Of a DNA stretch of 18,037 nucleotides, positions 1 to 7,298 are shown in pieces. The stretch's first letter is position 1. Each line of letters starts with the position of its first letter. Both the position numbers and the translations under genes were made by a program. Under the pieces are notes generated by a model that ran no database searches, was not told the DNA's origin, and saw only the letters and a list, made by a program, of their open reading frames with translations. This DNA is from JBHJHK01 sp050330975 (GTDB lineage: Bacteria; Pseudomonadota; Gammaproteobacteria; Competibacterales; Competibacteraceae): contig JBHJHK010000465.1 of the NCBI GenBank assembly GCA_050330975.1, positions 1 through 18,037 on the forward strand. The letters run 5' to 3'.

Positions 1-1875
1 GGGCCCATTTCTGTCCAAACGCCCGCCCCCCATATTGCCGCCAAAAATCCCCTTATCATCTTCATCCACCCCGGTCATGCCCACGGCCGGGGTGCCGGAG
101 ACCGGGGTGGGGATGCTGATATCGGTCAATCGGGGGGACACGTTGCTACCGGCGGTGTGGATGCTGACGATAAATTGCCCCAGGTCTTGGATTTCCCCGG
201 GGACGGCTTGTCCCCCGGCGATGAGGGCGCCCTCTTGCAGCAGGATCATATAGGTGCCGTTGTCTTCCTCATCACCATCGTCAGTACCCGGACCGTTGCC
301 CCAGCCATCGGCGCCGGGGGTGGACTGTAGCTGGTAGGTGGCCTCGATTTGGCTGCCGGAGATCGCCTGGCTGCTAACGAATACCACGGGTAAGTCGGCG
401 TCGACCCCAGGGCCGTCGATAAATAGATCGTCATTCCCCAGGGAGTCTTCGTCGAGGCCAGGGGCATTGTAGGTGACGACGATATCAATAACCGGTTCAC
501 TCTCGGTGATGATGGCGGGAATGGGTTGTAGTACAGCGCTGATGGGGGCGGCTACGGGGTCGCTGACGATGGCCACTTCGAAGGTGGCCAGGGGGTCGGT
601 GGCTGCGGCGATACCGTTGGTCAAATCGAGGGTGTAAGTGCCGTTGTCGCCGGTGTCCCAGGCGCCCTCAGGTCCTTCGAAAAGATAGAGCACGTCGAAG
701 CCCGTGCTGGTCTGTTCGCTGGGGTTGAGACTGCGGGGGGTGCCTTCCTCATCGAGAATTTCATAGAAAAAATCGCTCAATGTCAGTTCTTCACCGTTTT
801 CAGTGCTGATGGTCAAAGCCCCCACCAAGGGCGTGAGGTTGAAGGCCTCTTCGCCGGTGTAGCGCACGGATACCTCGAGACGGTAGTTGCCGCCAAAGGT
901 GAGCAAGGTGGCGGGTTCAATGTAGTTCAAGGTGGCGACGATATCGCCTTCAACCACAGGGGTAAAATCGAGCAGGCTGCCACAGGTGCTGTTGGGATAA
1001 GACGCGGTTGCCGTCACTTCCCCTACCACGCCGGTGACCAACCCAGCGCTGTCGGTGCCGTAGTTATCTATGGCCGTTTGAATATCGGTTTGACTGGGCG
1101 TAGAGTCGGTCTCCAAGCTCAAATAGCTCATCAGGGCTGGTAAATCCCTGGCGATCTGAATGGCCAACTCGGGGACTACGGCAAAGGCGACGAGGAGTTC
1201 ATCGTTGCTGAGTCCTTGATTTAACCAAAAATCGATATCTTCTTGGGCCACTGCCTCTGGATCGCGACCCAGGGCATTCTCAAACAGCAACCGTACGTAA
1301 TCTTCATCATTGGAGATATCGCCGTAAAGCGCAGCAAATTCCGCTGATCCATTGAATTCCGCGGCGAGTTCAGTGAGAAGCACTAGGGGAAACTCGGTGT
1401 TCTTGAGCTGTGTCACCCAGAACTGGAGGCCGCCGTAGTCCGGATAACGACCCAATGCCGCTTGATAGAGGCCCGCCACGGCAATGAGTTGGTTGCGATA
1501 ATCTTCGTAATCGTCGGAAGGAAGAGGCGCAACGACATCGATATCGGCGAGGTTGGGATCGTCGTAGAGGTCGCTGGCAAAAAACGCCTGGAGGGCAGCT
1601 TCGGTTTGAGCCACCAATGCTACTCCATCGGTCTCCGTGGAGCGCAACTCTGGAAAATCGTTAAAAACCCGCCCTTGGGCTTCGGCTTCGTCGTCGAGGG
1701 TAAAAAACTGCTGATAGAGACAGCCCATATAATTGAGGGCATCGGGGCTGGCTTGCTGAGCCACGACCCCTGAGGTGCCCACGGCCAACAAGACTATACC
1801 GTTTGTCATCGCCGTCAGTAGCGCGGTGGCGGTTCGCGTTGTGCCGATCGTTCTGAGCAATAGTCTATTCATCAT
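1..1875 (-). CDS. Secreted DUF4214-domain protein with Ig-like repeats (3' end outside window)
   Basis: The frame is open from ATG at 1875 to the window edge, 625 codons without a stop, so the C-terminus is missing. Two ATGs stand side by side (1875 and 1872), with a weak AGAAG just upstream. Residues 1-40 form a long basic-then-hydrophobic signal peptide ending near AQQA. Residues 136-240 are a DUF4214 region: repeat one reads LYQAALGRYPDYGGLQFW (136-153) and repeat two has LGRDPE and FW (202-217). Two acidic beta-rich repeats follow (about 334-436 and 463-572). Each has a VxVTY-like strand, a DNGTY motif (540 DNGTY; 410 DNGTY) and a closing F-x-V-x-I strand, as in large bacterial extracellular proteins. 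The last visible stretch is Asp- and Gly-rich and may bind calcium. DUF4214 proteins are typically exported or surface-associated; the precise role here is unknown. It has its own leader (1876-2071) and is separated from the next gene by a terminator. Confidence 0.88.
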   Translation of the reverse strand, partial: MMNRLLLRTIGTTRTATALLTAMTNGIVLLAVGTSGVVAQQASPDALNYMGCLYQQFFTLDDEAEAQGRVFNDFPELRSTETDGVALVAQTEAALQAFFASDLYDDPNLADIDVVAPLPSDDYEDYRNQLIAVAGLYQAALGRYPDYGGLQFWVTQLKNTEFPLVLLTELAAEFNGSAEFAALYGDISNDEDYVRLLFENALGRDPEAVAQEDIDFWLNQGLSNDELLVAFAVVPELAIQIARDLPALMSYLSLETDSTPSQTDIQTAIDNYGTDSAGLVTGVVGEVTATASYPNSTCGSLLDFTPVVEGDIVATLNYIEPATLLTFGGNYRLEVSVRYTGEEAFNLTPLVGALTISTENGEELTLSDFFYEILDEEGTPRSLNPSEQTSTGFDVLYLFEGPEGAWDTGDNGTYTLDLTNGIAAATDPLATFEVAIVSDPVAAPISAVLQPIPAIITESEPVIDIVVTYNAPGLDEDSLGNDDLFIDGPGVDADLPVVFVSSQAISGSQIEATYQLQSTPGADGWGNGPGTDDGDEEDNGTYMILLQEGALIAGGQAVPGEIQDLGQFIVSIHTAGSNVSPRLTDISIPTPVSGTPAVGMTGVDEDDKGIFGGNMGGGRLDRNGP

Positions 1876-2071
1876 CTTCTGTGAAAAGGCGCAGGTGGAT
1901 AGAAAACTCTTGAGACAACAAATGGATACATCGAGGAAGGCTCTGGTTTCCAACAAACGGTTCCGGGCGGCATTTTGGAACGGAGTGACAGCTCAAAGCT
2001 GAGTATAAGGGTTCATCCTGAACACAGGGTGAAAGATGACGTGATTATCCGTACAGGACCAGTTTGCAGAG

Positions 2072-2100
2072 AAAAAAAAGCGGAAGCCATTGGCTTCCGC
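2072..2100 (-). terminator. Intrinsic terminator of the 613-residue exported protein gene
   Basis: On the minus strand a perfect 9-bp stem (GCGGAAGCC / GGCTTCCGC, 2080-2100) with a 3-base loop is followed directly by eight T residues (2079-2072). It lies about 45 bases beyond the stop codon of the upstream minus-strand gene and is a textbook rho-independent terminator. Confidence 0.93.
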
Positions 2101-2116
2101 GGGAGGGGATGTTTGA

Positions 2117-2138
2117 GGGAGCGCTGGGGAGCGCTCCC
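2117..2138 (-). repeat. Second hairpin ahead of the terminator
   Basis: GGGAGCGCT / AGCGCTCCC form a perfect 9-bp stem with a 4-base loop, between the stop codon (2146) and the terminator (2072-2100). It has no T-tract of its own. It may stabilise the 3' end of the mRNA or act as a tandem termination element. Confidence 0.7.
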
Positions 2139-2145
2139 TGAACTT

Positions 2146-3987
2146 TTACTGAAAGAAATTCGGCAACAGCGAGGGGAAGAAAGCGTCGGTGATAATGCGC
2201 CGATCGTAGGTGTGATTCAGGCTGGTGATGTTGACGAAGCCATTTTCATCGGGGAGGGCCAAAACGGCGAAGCCGATGGTGGGCAGGCCGAAGAACTGGG
2301 CTCCGGTGAAGGGCACCCCGTCGATGGTGGTGGAAGTGGCCAACACTCCGCTGTCCAAGGGACGGCCACTGGCAAAGGCCATCTTGGCGAAGCCGGAGTA
2401 GATGGGGGCTAGTTCGGCGTCGAAATTGCTTTCTTGGTCGATGACCCGCCGCACACCGGCGCCCAGGCTGGGCTCGAAGAAGATGTTGGAGGTGCCTTTG
2501 AAGCTGACGATATTGGCTTCGTAGCGGATAAAGGGCAAGCAGGGCACCACGCCGGGGGGAGGCAGCGGCGAAAAGCCACCGGGAAACTCGCCAAAGCAGG
2601 TGAACTCTTCCTCGTCGAGGAAGGCCATGAGGACCGGTACGGCGGACTCACCGTCGCCGGAGGCATTCTCGTCGAAGTTAAAAATGTTGTTGAAGGGCGG
2701 AAAGGCGTTGGGGTTGGGAGACGGCGGCAAGCCGGGCAACTTGTCGAAGGGGCGATCGACGTAGAACGACTTGGTGGGGAAGGTCACGATCCAGTCGGTC
2801 TGGGCCAAGGCGCCCGAGACGGGGTCGCTGCCCGCCGTCCAGCGGTTGTTGACGGTGTCGCGCATCATCACGGCGGAGACGGCGTCCACGGACTGAAGGA
2901 AATCCACCTCGACGAAGTCGCCGGCGCTGTTGGTGGGGTTGGTGACCACGTTGCTGCCGCTGGAGTCCAGCAAGCGAGCGATGGAGGGAGCACCCGAATT
3001 CAGGTCGGGCTCGGTGGTGCCGGTGCCGGCGAAGATGTTGGAGCCCACATCGGCGCTGGGATCGGCGTCGGCGCGAAACGAGATGACATCCTCGCCGATG
3101 ATCACGTCGTCGTTGTAGAAGTTGGCCAACACGGTGGGCTCATAGGCAAAGGCCTGACCCAAGCCGGGGTTGACGAGTACAGCAGAGCCCTGGAGGGCGT
3201 TGATGGGCTCCAGGAGCTGGCTGCTGCGGAGATCGGCCAGCTGCTCGGGGGTGAAGCTGGGGCTGCCGCTCAAAGACGACCGCAGGGCGGCGCAGTTGGC
3301 AGGGGCGGTGCCCGGGGTACCCTGGCGCACGGAGACGACGTTCTCGCCGGTGTGGGTCACCCAGTTGACGATATTGGCGGCGGAAACGCCGTCGGCGGCC
3401 GGAACGCTGTTGCGGGGGTCGCCGACGATGATGGAGGCCATCTGGATGACTTCGACGTAACCGGTGAAGGTACGGGAAATGTCGGTGGGGGCACTGTCGT
3501 CAAAATCACCGATGTACAAGGTGTTCCGCAGGAAGGGATCCGAAGCGGCATTCAGCGGCGTGCCGGGGGCCGGAAGGGCCGAGGGGATCTCGGGGAAGGT
3601 GCAAGAACTGTCTTGGGTGGTGACGAAGGCCACATTGTTGTTGGGATCGTAGCTCAAACGAGCCGTCCAGACGTCGAAGGGGGACAAGAAGACCAGGAAG
3701 TCCAACACTTCGCGGGTGTTGAAGGCTTCGCGGAAGCGAATCTTGTACACCACCACTCGATCGGAGACGTTGGCTGTGTAGAGCTGGGTTTCCCAAGTGA
3801 GACCCGGAGTGAGCAAGCCATCTTCACCCACGGGGCCCCTGACGGTGTAAAAGGGAAACAGCAACACTTCACCGACGCCATCTTCCGCCAGGTTGACGGC
3901 CTGGGCGGTGGGGGCGGTGAGAGCCGCTGTACCCAAAATGGCGGAGAGGGCCAGGGCCCCCCCCGCTTTGCGAAAATTACTCAGCAT
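2146..3987 (-). CDS. Exported protein of unknown function, 613 aa
   Basis: ATG at 3987 with GTGAGGA about 11 bases upstream. Residues 1-30 are a clear Sec signal peptide: basic FRK, a hydrophobic core, and an AQA cleavage site before VNLAEDG. The mature part begins with a strand-rich segment (GEVLLFPFYTVRG, about 38-50). It then has NVSDRVVVYKIRFREAFN and a DFLVFLSPFDVWTA segment (about 96-110), features I associate with a recurring but uncharacterised family of gammaproteobacterial exported proteins. There are four cysteines in the mature part (in SSCTF, ANCAA, FTCFG and VPCLP), enough for two disulfides, and no transmembrane segment or catalytic motif that I recognise. It is monocistronic: its own leader upstream and a strong terminator downstream. 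A surface or periplasmic structural role is plausible but is inference. Confidence 0.9.
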   Translation of the reverse strand: MLSNFRKAGGALALSAILGTAALTAPTAQAVNLAEDGVGEVLLFPFYTVRGPVGEDGLLTPGLTWETQLYTANVSDRVVVYKIRFREAFNTREVLDFLVFLSPFDVWTARLSYDPNNNVAFVTTQDSSCTFPEIPSALPAPGTPLNAASDPFLRNTLYIGDFDDSAPTDISRTFTGYVEVIQMASIIVGDPRNSVPAADGVSAANIVNWVTHTGENVVSVRQGTPGTAPANCAALRSSLSGSPSFTPEQLADLRSSQLLEPINALQGSAVLVNPGLGQAFAYEPTVLANFYNDDVIIGEDVISFRADADPSADVGSNIFAGTGTTEPDLNSGAPSIARLLDSSGSNVVTNPTNSAGDFVEVDFLQSVDAVSAVMMRDTVNNRWTAGSDPVSGALAQTDWIVTFPTKSFYVDRPFDKLPGLPPSPNPNAFPPFNNIFNFDENASGDGESAVPVLMAFLDEEEFTCFGEFPGGFSPLPPPGVVPCLPFIRYEANIVSFKGTSNIFFEPSLGAGVRRVIDQESNFDAELAPIYSGFAKMAFASGRPLDSGVLATSTTIDGVPFTGAQFFGLPTIGFAVLALPDENGFVNITSLNHTYDRRIITDAFFPSLLPNFFQ

Positions 3988-4044
3988 GACCGCTAGTCCT
4001 CACGTTGCTAAACAAAAGCTACCCTTCGAAAGGTCAATCAATCG

Positions 4045-4090
4045 TCAACCTGACCGTTTTGACTTTGTTGAAACACAAAACTCAACCTGA
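4045..4090. repeat. Pair of 9-base direct repeats upstream of the exported-protein gene
   Basis: TCAACCTGA occurs at 4045-4053 and again at 4082-4090, 37 bases apart start to start, in the 273-base gap between the two minus-strand genes (3988-4260). The second copy is inside CTCAACCTGAG, whose ends are inverted. They lie 58-103 bases upstream of the ATG at 3987, where a regulator could bind. Nothing else coding is apparent in this gap. Confidence 0.35.
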
Positions 4091-4215
4091 GTTCAAGCCC
4101 AGAGACAGCGCTGGTGTTGTGGCGTGCTCTTCATCGAAGCCCTTGACAATATCTATTTTTGTAAAGGCCTCCGAGGATCTGGTGCCTGGGGTATGACAGC
4201 GAATGGAGAGCTTGG

Positions 4216-4239
4216 AGGGAAAAATCGCCATTTCTCCCC
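4216..4239 (-). terminator. Possible weak hairpin terminator of the NTF2-like gene
   Basis: On the minus strand GGGGAGAAAT and ATTTTTCCCT pair over 10 positions (two G-U) around loop GGCG, 22 bases after the stop codon at 4261. T residues lie within the 3' arm rather than after it, so it is a poor match to a classical terminator. Confidence 0.3.
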
Positions 4240-4260
4240 GGAACGAAGTGTCCATAGCCC

Positions 4261-4938
4261 TCACTGCTCAGAGGTCACCTTTGAAGATTCGCTGGCGTCA
4301 CCACCGAAAGCGCTACTCGCCAATCCCGAGCGGCCCCGAGTCGGGTTGACGTGCCACCACTGATCGTCTCGATAGATCCAACGCTCGCGGAGGGGAGAGG
4401 TCGACTCGACGAGTTTGCCAAGGGAAGGCCATACAAATTCGTAGACCAGCTCCAAGTGCACCGTGGCGCCCTCGGATCCATCATCTGTCGCCATGTCGGC
4501 GTCGAGCCAGCGAATATCTCGCCACCGCAGGCGATTGCCAAACCCCGCTTTGAATTGTGCCGGCGTAAATTGTCGGCGAAAGTCTGGAGTCTCAAAGGTA
4601 TAAGCCTTGGCGAAATCCTGGGCTATGAGGGCTTGCCAGCGTTCGAGCACGCGCTGCTTTAGCACCTCACGGCGAAGACCCTGAACGGAGACGACTTCAG
4701 CGCCAACGGGGGGCGAATCGTCACCGACGGGGCGCGCCCATTCGCCAGTAGGTGATCTGTCGACAGGTGAAGAAGGCTGCGTCCAACCGACACCAACGCC
4801 AGCGGTGAGCAGTGCAACGAGAACACCCTGTTGTGCAGGTGCAACTCCTCGCAGCAGCCATCGGGGACGATGTTTCAATGCAATACCTCGACAAAGTGGT
4901 GCCGAACAATAGATCTCCATAAACACGCAAACTACCAC
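4261..4938 (-). CDS. Small exported or anchored protein with a probable NTF2-like domain
   Basis: The frame gives 225 residues from ATG at 4938. The natural start is uncertain. ATG at 4920 is in frame, and TTG at 4878 has GAGG seven bases upstream and would begin LKHRPRWLLRG, a better signal-anchor N-region. A hydrophobic stretch (VLVALLTAGVGVGW, about 39-52) follows and is probably a signal peptide or membrane anchor. A Pro/Ser-rich linker leads to residues about 90-205, with a helix (LKQRVLERWQALIAQDFAKAY), FTPAQFKAGFG, and then alternating strands ending WIYRDDQWWHV. This order, helix then curved sheet with a terminal Trp-rich strand, fits NTF2/SnoaL-type folds, but that is a fold guess, not a recognised family. 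No catalytic residues can be assigned. It stands alone between two intergenic gaps. Confidence 0.8.
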   Translation of the reverse strand: MVVCVFMEIYCSAPLCRGIALKHRPRWLLRGVAPAQQGVLVALLTAGVGVGWTQPSSPVDRSPTGEWARPVGDDSPPVGAEVVSVQGLRREVLKQRVLERWQALIAQDFAKAYTFETPDFRRQFTPAQFKAGFGNRLRWRDIRWLDADMATDDGSEGATVHLELVYEFVWPSLGKLVESTSPLRERWIYRDDQWWHVNPTRGRSGLASSAFGGDASESSKVTSEQ

Positions 4939-5079
4939 TATGCTGAGGCGCAGTCAATACAATTGTATCTTTAGTAACAAACCTTGTTTCATTTATCCAA
5001 CGAAAGACACCTGAACGAGACCTTAAAATCGCCTCGGAGTATTCCAGGGCGACTTACCTCCGTCAAGAATACAATTTTA

Positions 5080-5099
5080 GCCCAGGGGGACCCCGGGGC
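5080..5099 (-). terminator. Candidate terminator at the end of the nrd-methyltransferase cluster
   Basis: On the minus strand GCCCCGGG and CCCTGGGC pair with one mismatch around a GTCC loop, 17 bases after the methyltransferase stop codon (5116). The following bases are A/T-rich (TAAAATTGTATT) but not a clean T-run, so termination efficiency is uncertain. Confidence 0.45.
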
Positions 5100-5115
5100 G
5101 CACGGTAAAAAATTG

Positions 5116-5877
5116 CTACCCGGGGGTGACGGGTGGGGTGGTTCGCCGCTCAGATAAAGGACTGGCCACGGCCACCAGGGAAACCCCCACGGGAAAGCCC
5201 CGGCGGCGCAACCAGTGGCGCTCCAGGCGAAACAGCTGATAGAGCAGACCGTTGAGCCAAGCGGGGGGCGTTGCCGTGCCCCAGGAGCGCCGGTGGCGGT
5301 CGCGATCCAGCCAGCGGACCACCAGGACCACCGGGAACAGCAGACAGTTGAAGTAGTGCAGCCGCCGAACCCCAAAGCCGTTGGCTTCCAGAACCTCGGC
5401 CAACTGGCGGTGGCCGTAGCGGCGAAAGTGGCACAACCAGCGGTCGTGGCGGCCGTAGAGCCACTGGTGGGCGGGGACGGTCAACACCAAGTGGCCACGG
5501 GGCTTGAGGCGGGCGCCTAGAGCCGCCAGGGCCCCGCGGTCGTCCTGAATGTGTTCCAAGACGTCAAACAGGCAAATGAGGTCGAAGGCTTGGCCGTCGA
5601 AGGGGAGGCCATCGGGTAGCCAGCCCGCTTGAACGTCGATGCCGCTGAAGGCGCGGGCGTGATGGCGGGCGGCGGTGTCCAATTCCACGGCCATCACTCG
5701 TCCGTAGCGTCCGAGCATGGGCAAATTCCCCCCGGCGCCACAACCCACTTCGAGAATGCGGGCATCCTGGGGCAGGGTTAGGGCTGCCAACACCTCGGCG
5801 AGGATTTCCCGCCGGGCGCGATACCACCAGTGTTCCCCTTGGCTATCGATGAGGTTGGCGTAGGCGGTGGGTTCCAC
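5116..5877 (-). CDS. Class I SAM-dependent methyltransferase
   Basis: The gene starts at GTG 5877, 44 bases after the NrdJb stop codon, with no good ribosome-binding site, and gives 253 residues. A short N-terminal segment with HWWYRARREIL (16-26) precedes the Rossmann motif I EVGCGAGGN at 43-51, which binds S-adenosylmethionine. The acidic residue of motif II is in VMAVELD (about 61-67) and the post-II motif is FDLICLFDVLEH. The C-terminal third has a hydrophobic segment (FNCLLFPVVLVVRWL) and an Arg-rich end. This layout, a Methyltransf_11/23 core plus HWW start and a membrane-leaning tail, is common among methyltransferases found near lipid or glycan genes. The substrate cannot be read from the sequence. 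Its position suggests cotranscription with nrdJ, but a functional link is not implied. Confidence 0.9.
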   Translation of the reverse strand: MEPTAYANLIDSQGEHWWYRARREILAEVLAALTLPQDARILEVGCGAGGNLPMLGRYGRVMAVELDTAARHHARAFSGIDVQAGWLPDGLPFDGQAFDLICLFDVLEHIQDDRGALAALGARLKPRGHLVLTVPAHQWLYGRHDRWLCHFRRYGHRQLAEVLEANGFGVRRLHYFNCLLFPVVLVVRWLDRDRHRRSWGTATPPAWLNGLLYQLFRLERHWLRRRGFPVGVSLVAVASPLSERRTTPPVTPG

Positions 5878-5921
5878 GACGACGGCGGAGCGATCAGCTG
5901 GGGCGAAGCCTCAAGGAAACC

Positions 5922-6656
5922 TCAAGCACACTTGGAATGACCACAATTGAGGCAGGTCTCGCAGCCGTCCATGAGAATCATGGCCTTGGTGTAACACTTG
6001 GGACACAAAGCGGCGCTCTCGGGGAAGGCCGGGGTGGCCACCGCCTCGGAGGGGGTCAACGGGGCGCTCTGCCGCTCTAGGTATTTCTCCCGTTGTTGTT
6101 CCAGATAACGGCGCTGGCTCTCGTCGAGTTCGGGGGTTTCGATGAGGCCTAGGCTCTTCATGTGGGCTTCGATGACATCGCCAATTTCGGCCACTAGGGA
6201 TGGCATGTACTTGCCCCCGGGCTTGAAATAGCCCCCCTTGGGGTCGAACACCGATCGAAGCTCTTCCACCAAAAAGGTGATATCTCCCCCCTTTCTGAAC
6301 ACCGCCGAGATGATCCGGGTCAGGGCCACGATCCACTGGAAGTGGTCCATATTCTTAGAATTGATAAAAATTTCGAACGGGCGCCGCACCTGGTGTTCGG
6401 TGTCCTGATTGAGAATGATATCGTTGATGGTGATGTAGAGGGCGTGTTCGGACAGCGGGGTTTTGACTTTGTACGTCGAGCCAAACAGCATCTCCGGCCG
6501 CTCGACCCGTTCGTGCATGTGCACGACGGGGGTTGCGGCACTGGCGTTGCCATCGCCTTCCACAGCATCGGCGACGGCTCCCCCGGCGTCCTCGACGACG
6601 CCCTTGGGATTGACGACGCTGTAGCCGACAATTTTGCCCTTGATCTGGGTCGCCAT
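5922..6656 (-). CDS. nrdJb: NrdJb: TSCPD-domain subunit of class II ribonucleotide reductase with cysteine tail
   Basis: I place the start at ATG 6656 (MATQIKGKIVGYSV), matching the N-terminus of the upstream paralogue; the open frame extends to 6944 but that part is antisense-like sequence over the neighbour. The protein has 244 residues. A TSCPD domain (about 50-175) contains YKVKTPLSEHALYITIND, FEIFINSKNMDHFQWIVALT and FRKGGD. The last 27 residues carry six cysteines, C218, C221, C232, C235, C238 and C243 (CPKC, then CETCLNC and SKC). In long single-chain class II reductases an equivalent tail binds zinc and presents the cysteine pair that re-reduces the active site. In Pseudomonas aeruginosa NrdJ is split the same way into NrdJa and NrdJb, both needed. 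The NrdJ here lacks such a tail, so this gene very likely supplies it. It lies 37 bases after the paralogue. Confidence 0.93.
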   Translation of the reverse strand: MATQIKGKIVGYSVVNPKGVVEDAGGAVADAVEGDGNASAATPVVHMHERVERPEMLFGSTYKVKTPLSEHALYITINDIILNQDTEHQVRRPFEIFINSKNMDHFQWIVALTRIISAVFRKGGDITFLVEELRSVFDPKGGYFKPGGKYMPSLVAEIGDVIEAHMKSLGLIETPELDESQRRYLEQQREKYLERQSAPLTPSEAVATPAFPESAALCPKCYTKAMILMDGCETCLNCGHSKCA

Positions 6657-7026
6657 GGTAGTGGTCTCGTGGTGATCTGGTTGGATTTGGGGGTCAGGGA
6701 TGGCCTTGGGAGCCTTGAGGGGTCGCGGACAACGCCCCGAGGTCGCGGCGTTGGGCTTCCAGCTGGCGGCGCTTGGCGTCGTCGACATCGCGGTCGTGGA
6801 GGAGACCAATGAGGCGCAAGTGGTGTTCAATGACATCGCCGATCTCGGCCACCAGAGAAGGCATGTATTGACCGCCGCGTTTGAAGTAACCGCCCCTGGG
6901 GTCGAACACCGAGTGCAATTCCTCGACGAGAAAGGCGACATCACCCCCCTTTCTGAACACCGCCGACATGATCCGGGTCAGGGCCACGATCCACTGGAAG
7001 TGATCCATATTCTTCGAGTTGATAAA
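6286..7026. repeat. 83-base near-identical direct repeat within the two nrdJb-type genes
   Basis: Bases 6286-6368 and 6944-7026 (offset 658) match at 79 of 83 positions by eye. They encode the conserved NSKNMDHFQWIVALTRI-SAVFRKGGD segment in both genes. Outside this segment the genes differ clearly more. Tandem duplication, with gene conversion keeping the core alike, is the likely cause. Recombination between the copies would fuse the genes and delete 658 bases in frame-uncertain fashion. Confidence 0.85.
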
Positions 7027-7263
7027 GACTTCAAAGGGGCGGCGGAGTTCGTGTTCGGTGCCGGGATTTAACACCATGTCGTTGATGGTGATGTAGAGGG
7101 CGTGTTCCGACAGGGGCGTCTTGATCTTGTAGGTGGCCCCCATGAGCACCGGGGGGCGTTCCAGACTTTCGTGGATCTGCACCACGTCCGCCTTGGGCTT
7201 GGGGTCGACGTTAGGTCCGCCGACGCTGTAGCCAATGATCTTGCCGGGGATGCGCTTTGCCAT
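6694..7263 (-). CDS. NrdJb-like TSCPD protein lacking the cysteine tail
   Basis: ATG at 7263 (MAKRIPGKIIGYSV) with GAGG eight bases upstream, 35 bases after the nrdJ stop codon. The protein is 189 residues and aligns along its length with the following NrdJb: YKIKTPLSEHALYITIND, FEVFINSKNMDHFQWIVALT, FRKGGD, SVFDPRGGYFKRGGQYMPSL. It ends after a charged helix (DDAKRRQLEAQRRDLGAL) and has no CxxC or other cysteine cluster, so it cannot itself reduce the active site in the way the tailed copy could. Likely roles are a structural or regulatory reductase subunit, competitor or stabiliser of NrdJb; none is demonstrated. It is a tandem duplicate, with even the untranslated leaders sharing AGATCACC. 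Confidence 0.9.
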   Translation of the reverse strand: MAKRIPGKIIGYSVGGPNVDPKPKADVVQIHESLERPPVLMGATYKIKTPLSEHALYITINDMVLNPGTEHELRRPFEVFINSKNMDHFQWIVALTRIMSAVFRKGGDVAFLVEELHSVFDPRGGYFKRGGQYMPSLVAEIGDVIEHHLRLIGLLHDRDVDDAKRRQLEAQRRDLGALSATPQGSQGHP

Positions 7264-7298
7264 AGCCGAGGCCTCGTCTGTAGAGGTGATCTACGGGC

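Noticed and set aside
2434..3996. 520-codon plus-strand open frame opposite the exported-protein gene
   Set aside because: It is Gly/Val-rich low-complexity translation with no domain, and the opposite strand has a signal peptide, a ribosome-binding site and a terminator. It is a by-product of G+C-rich codon use.
6657..6944. N-terminal extension of NrdJb
   Set aside because: It overlaps the paralogue gene in another frame, is Ser/Thr/Cys-rich without family similarity, and the ATG at 6656 matches the N-terminus of the paralogue.
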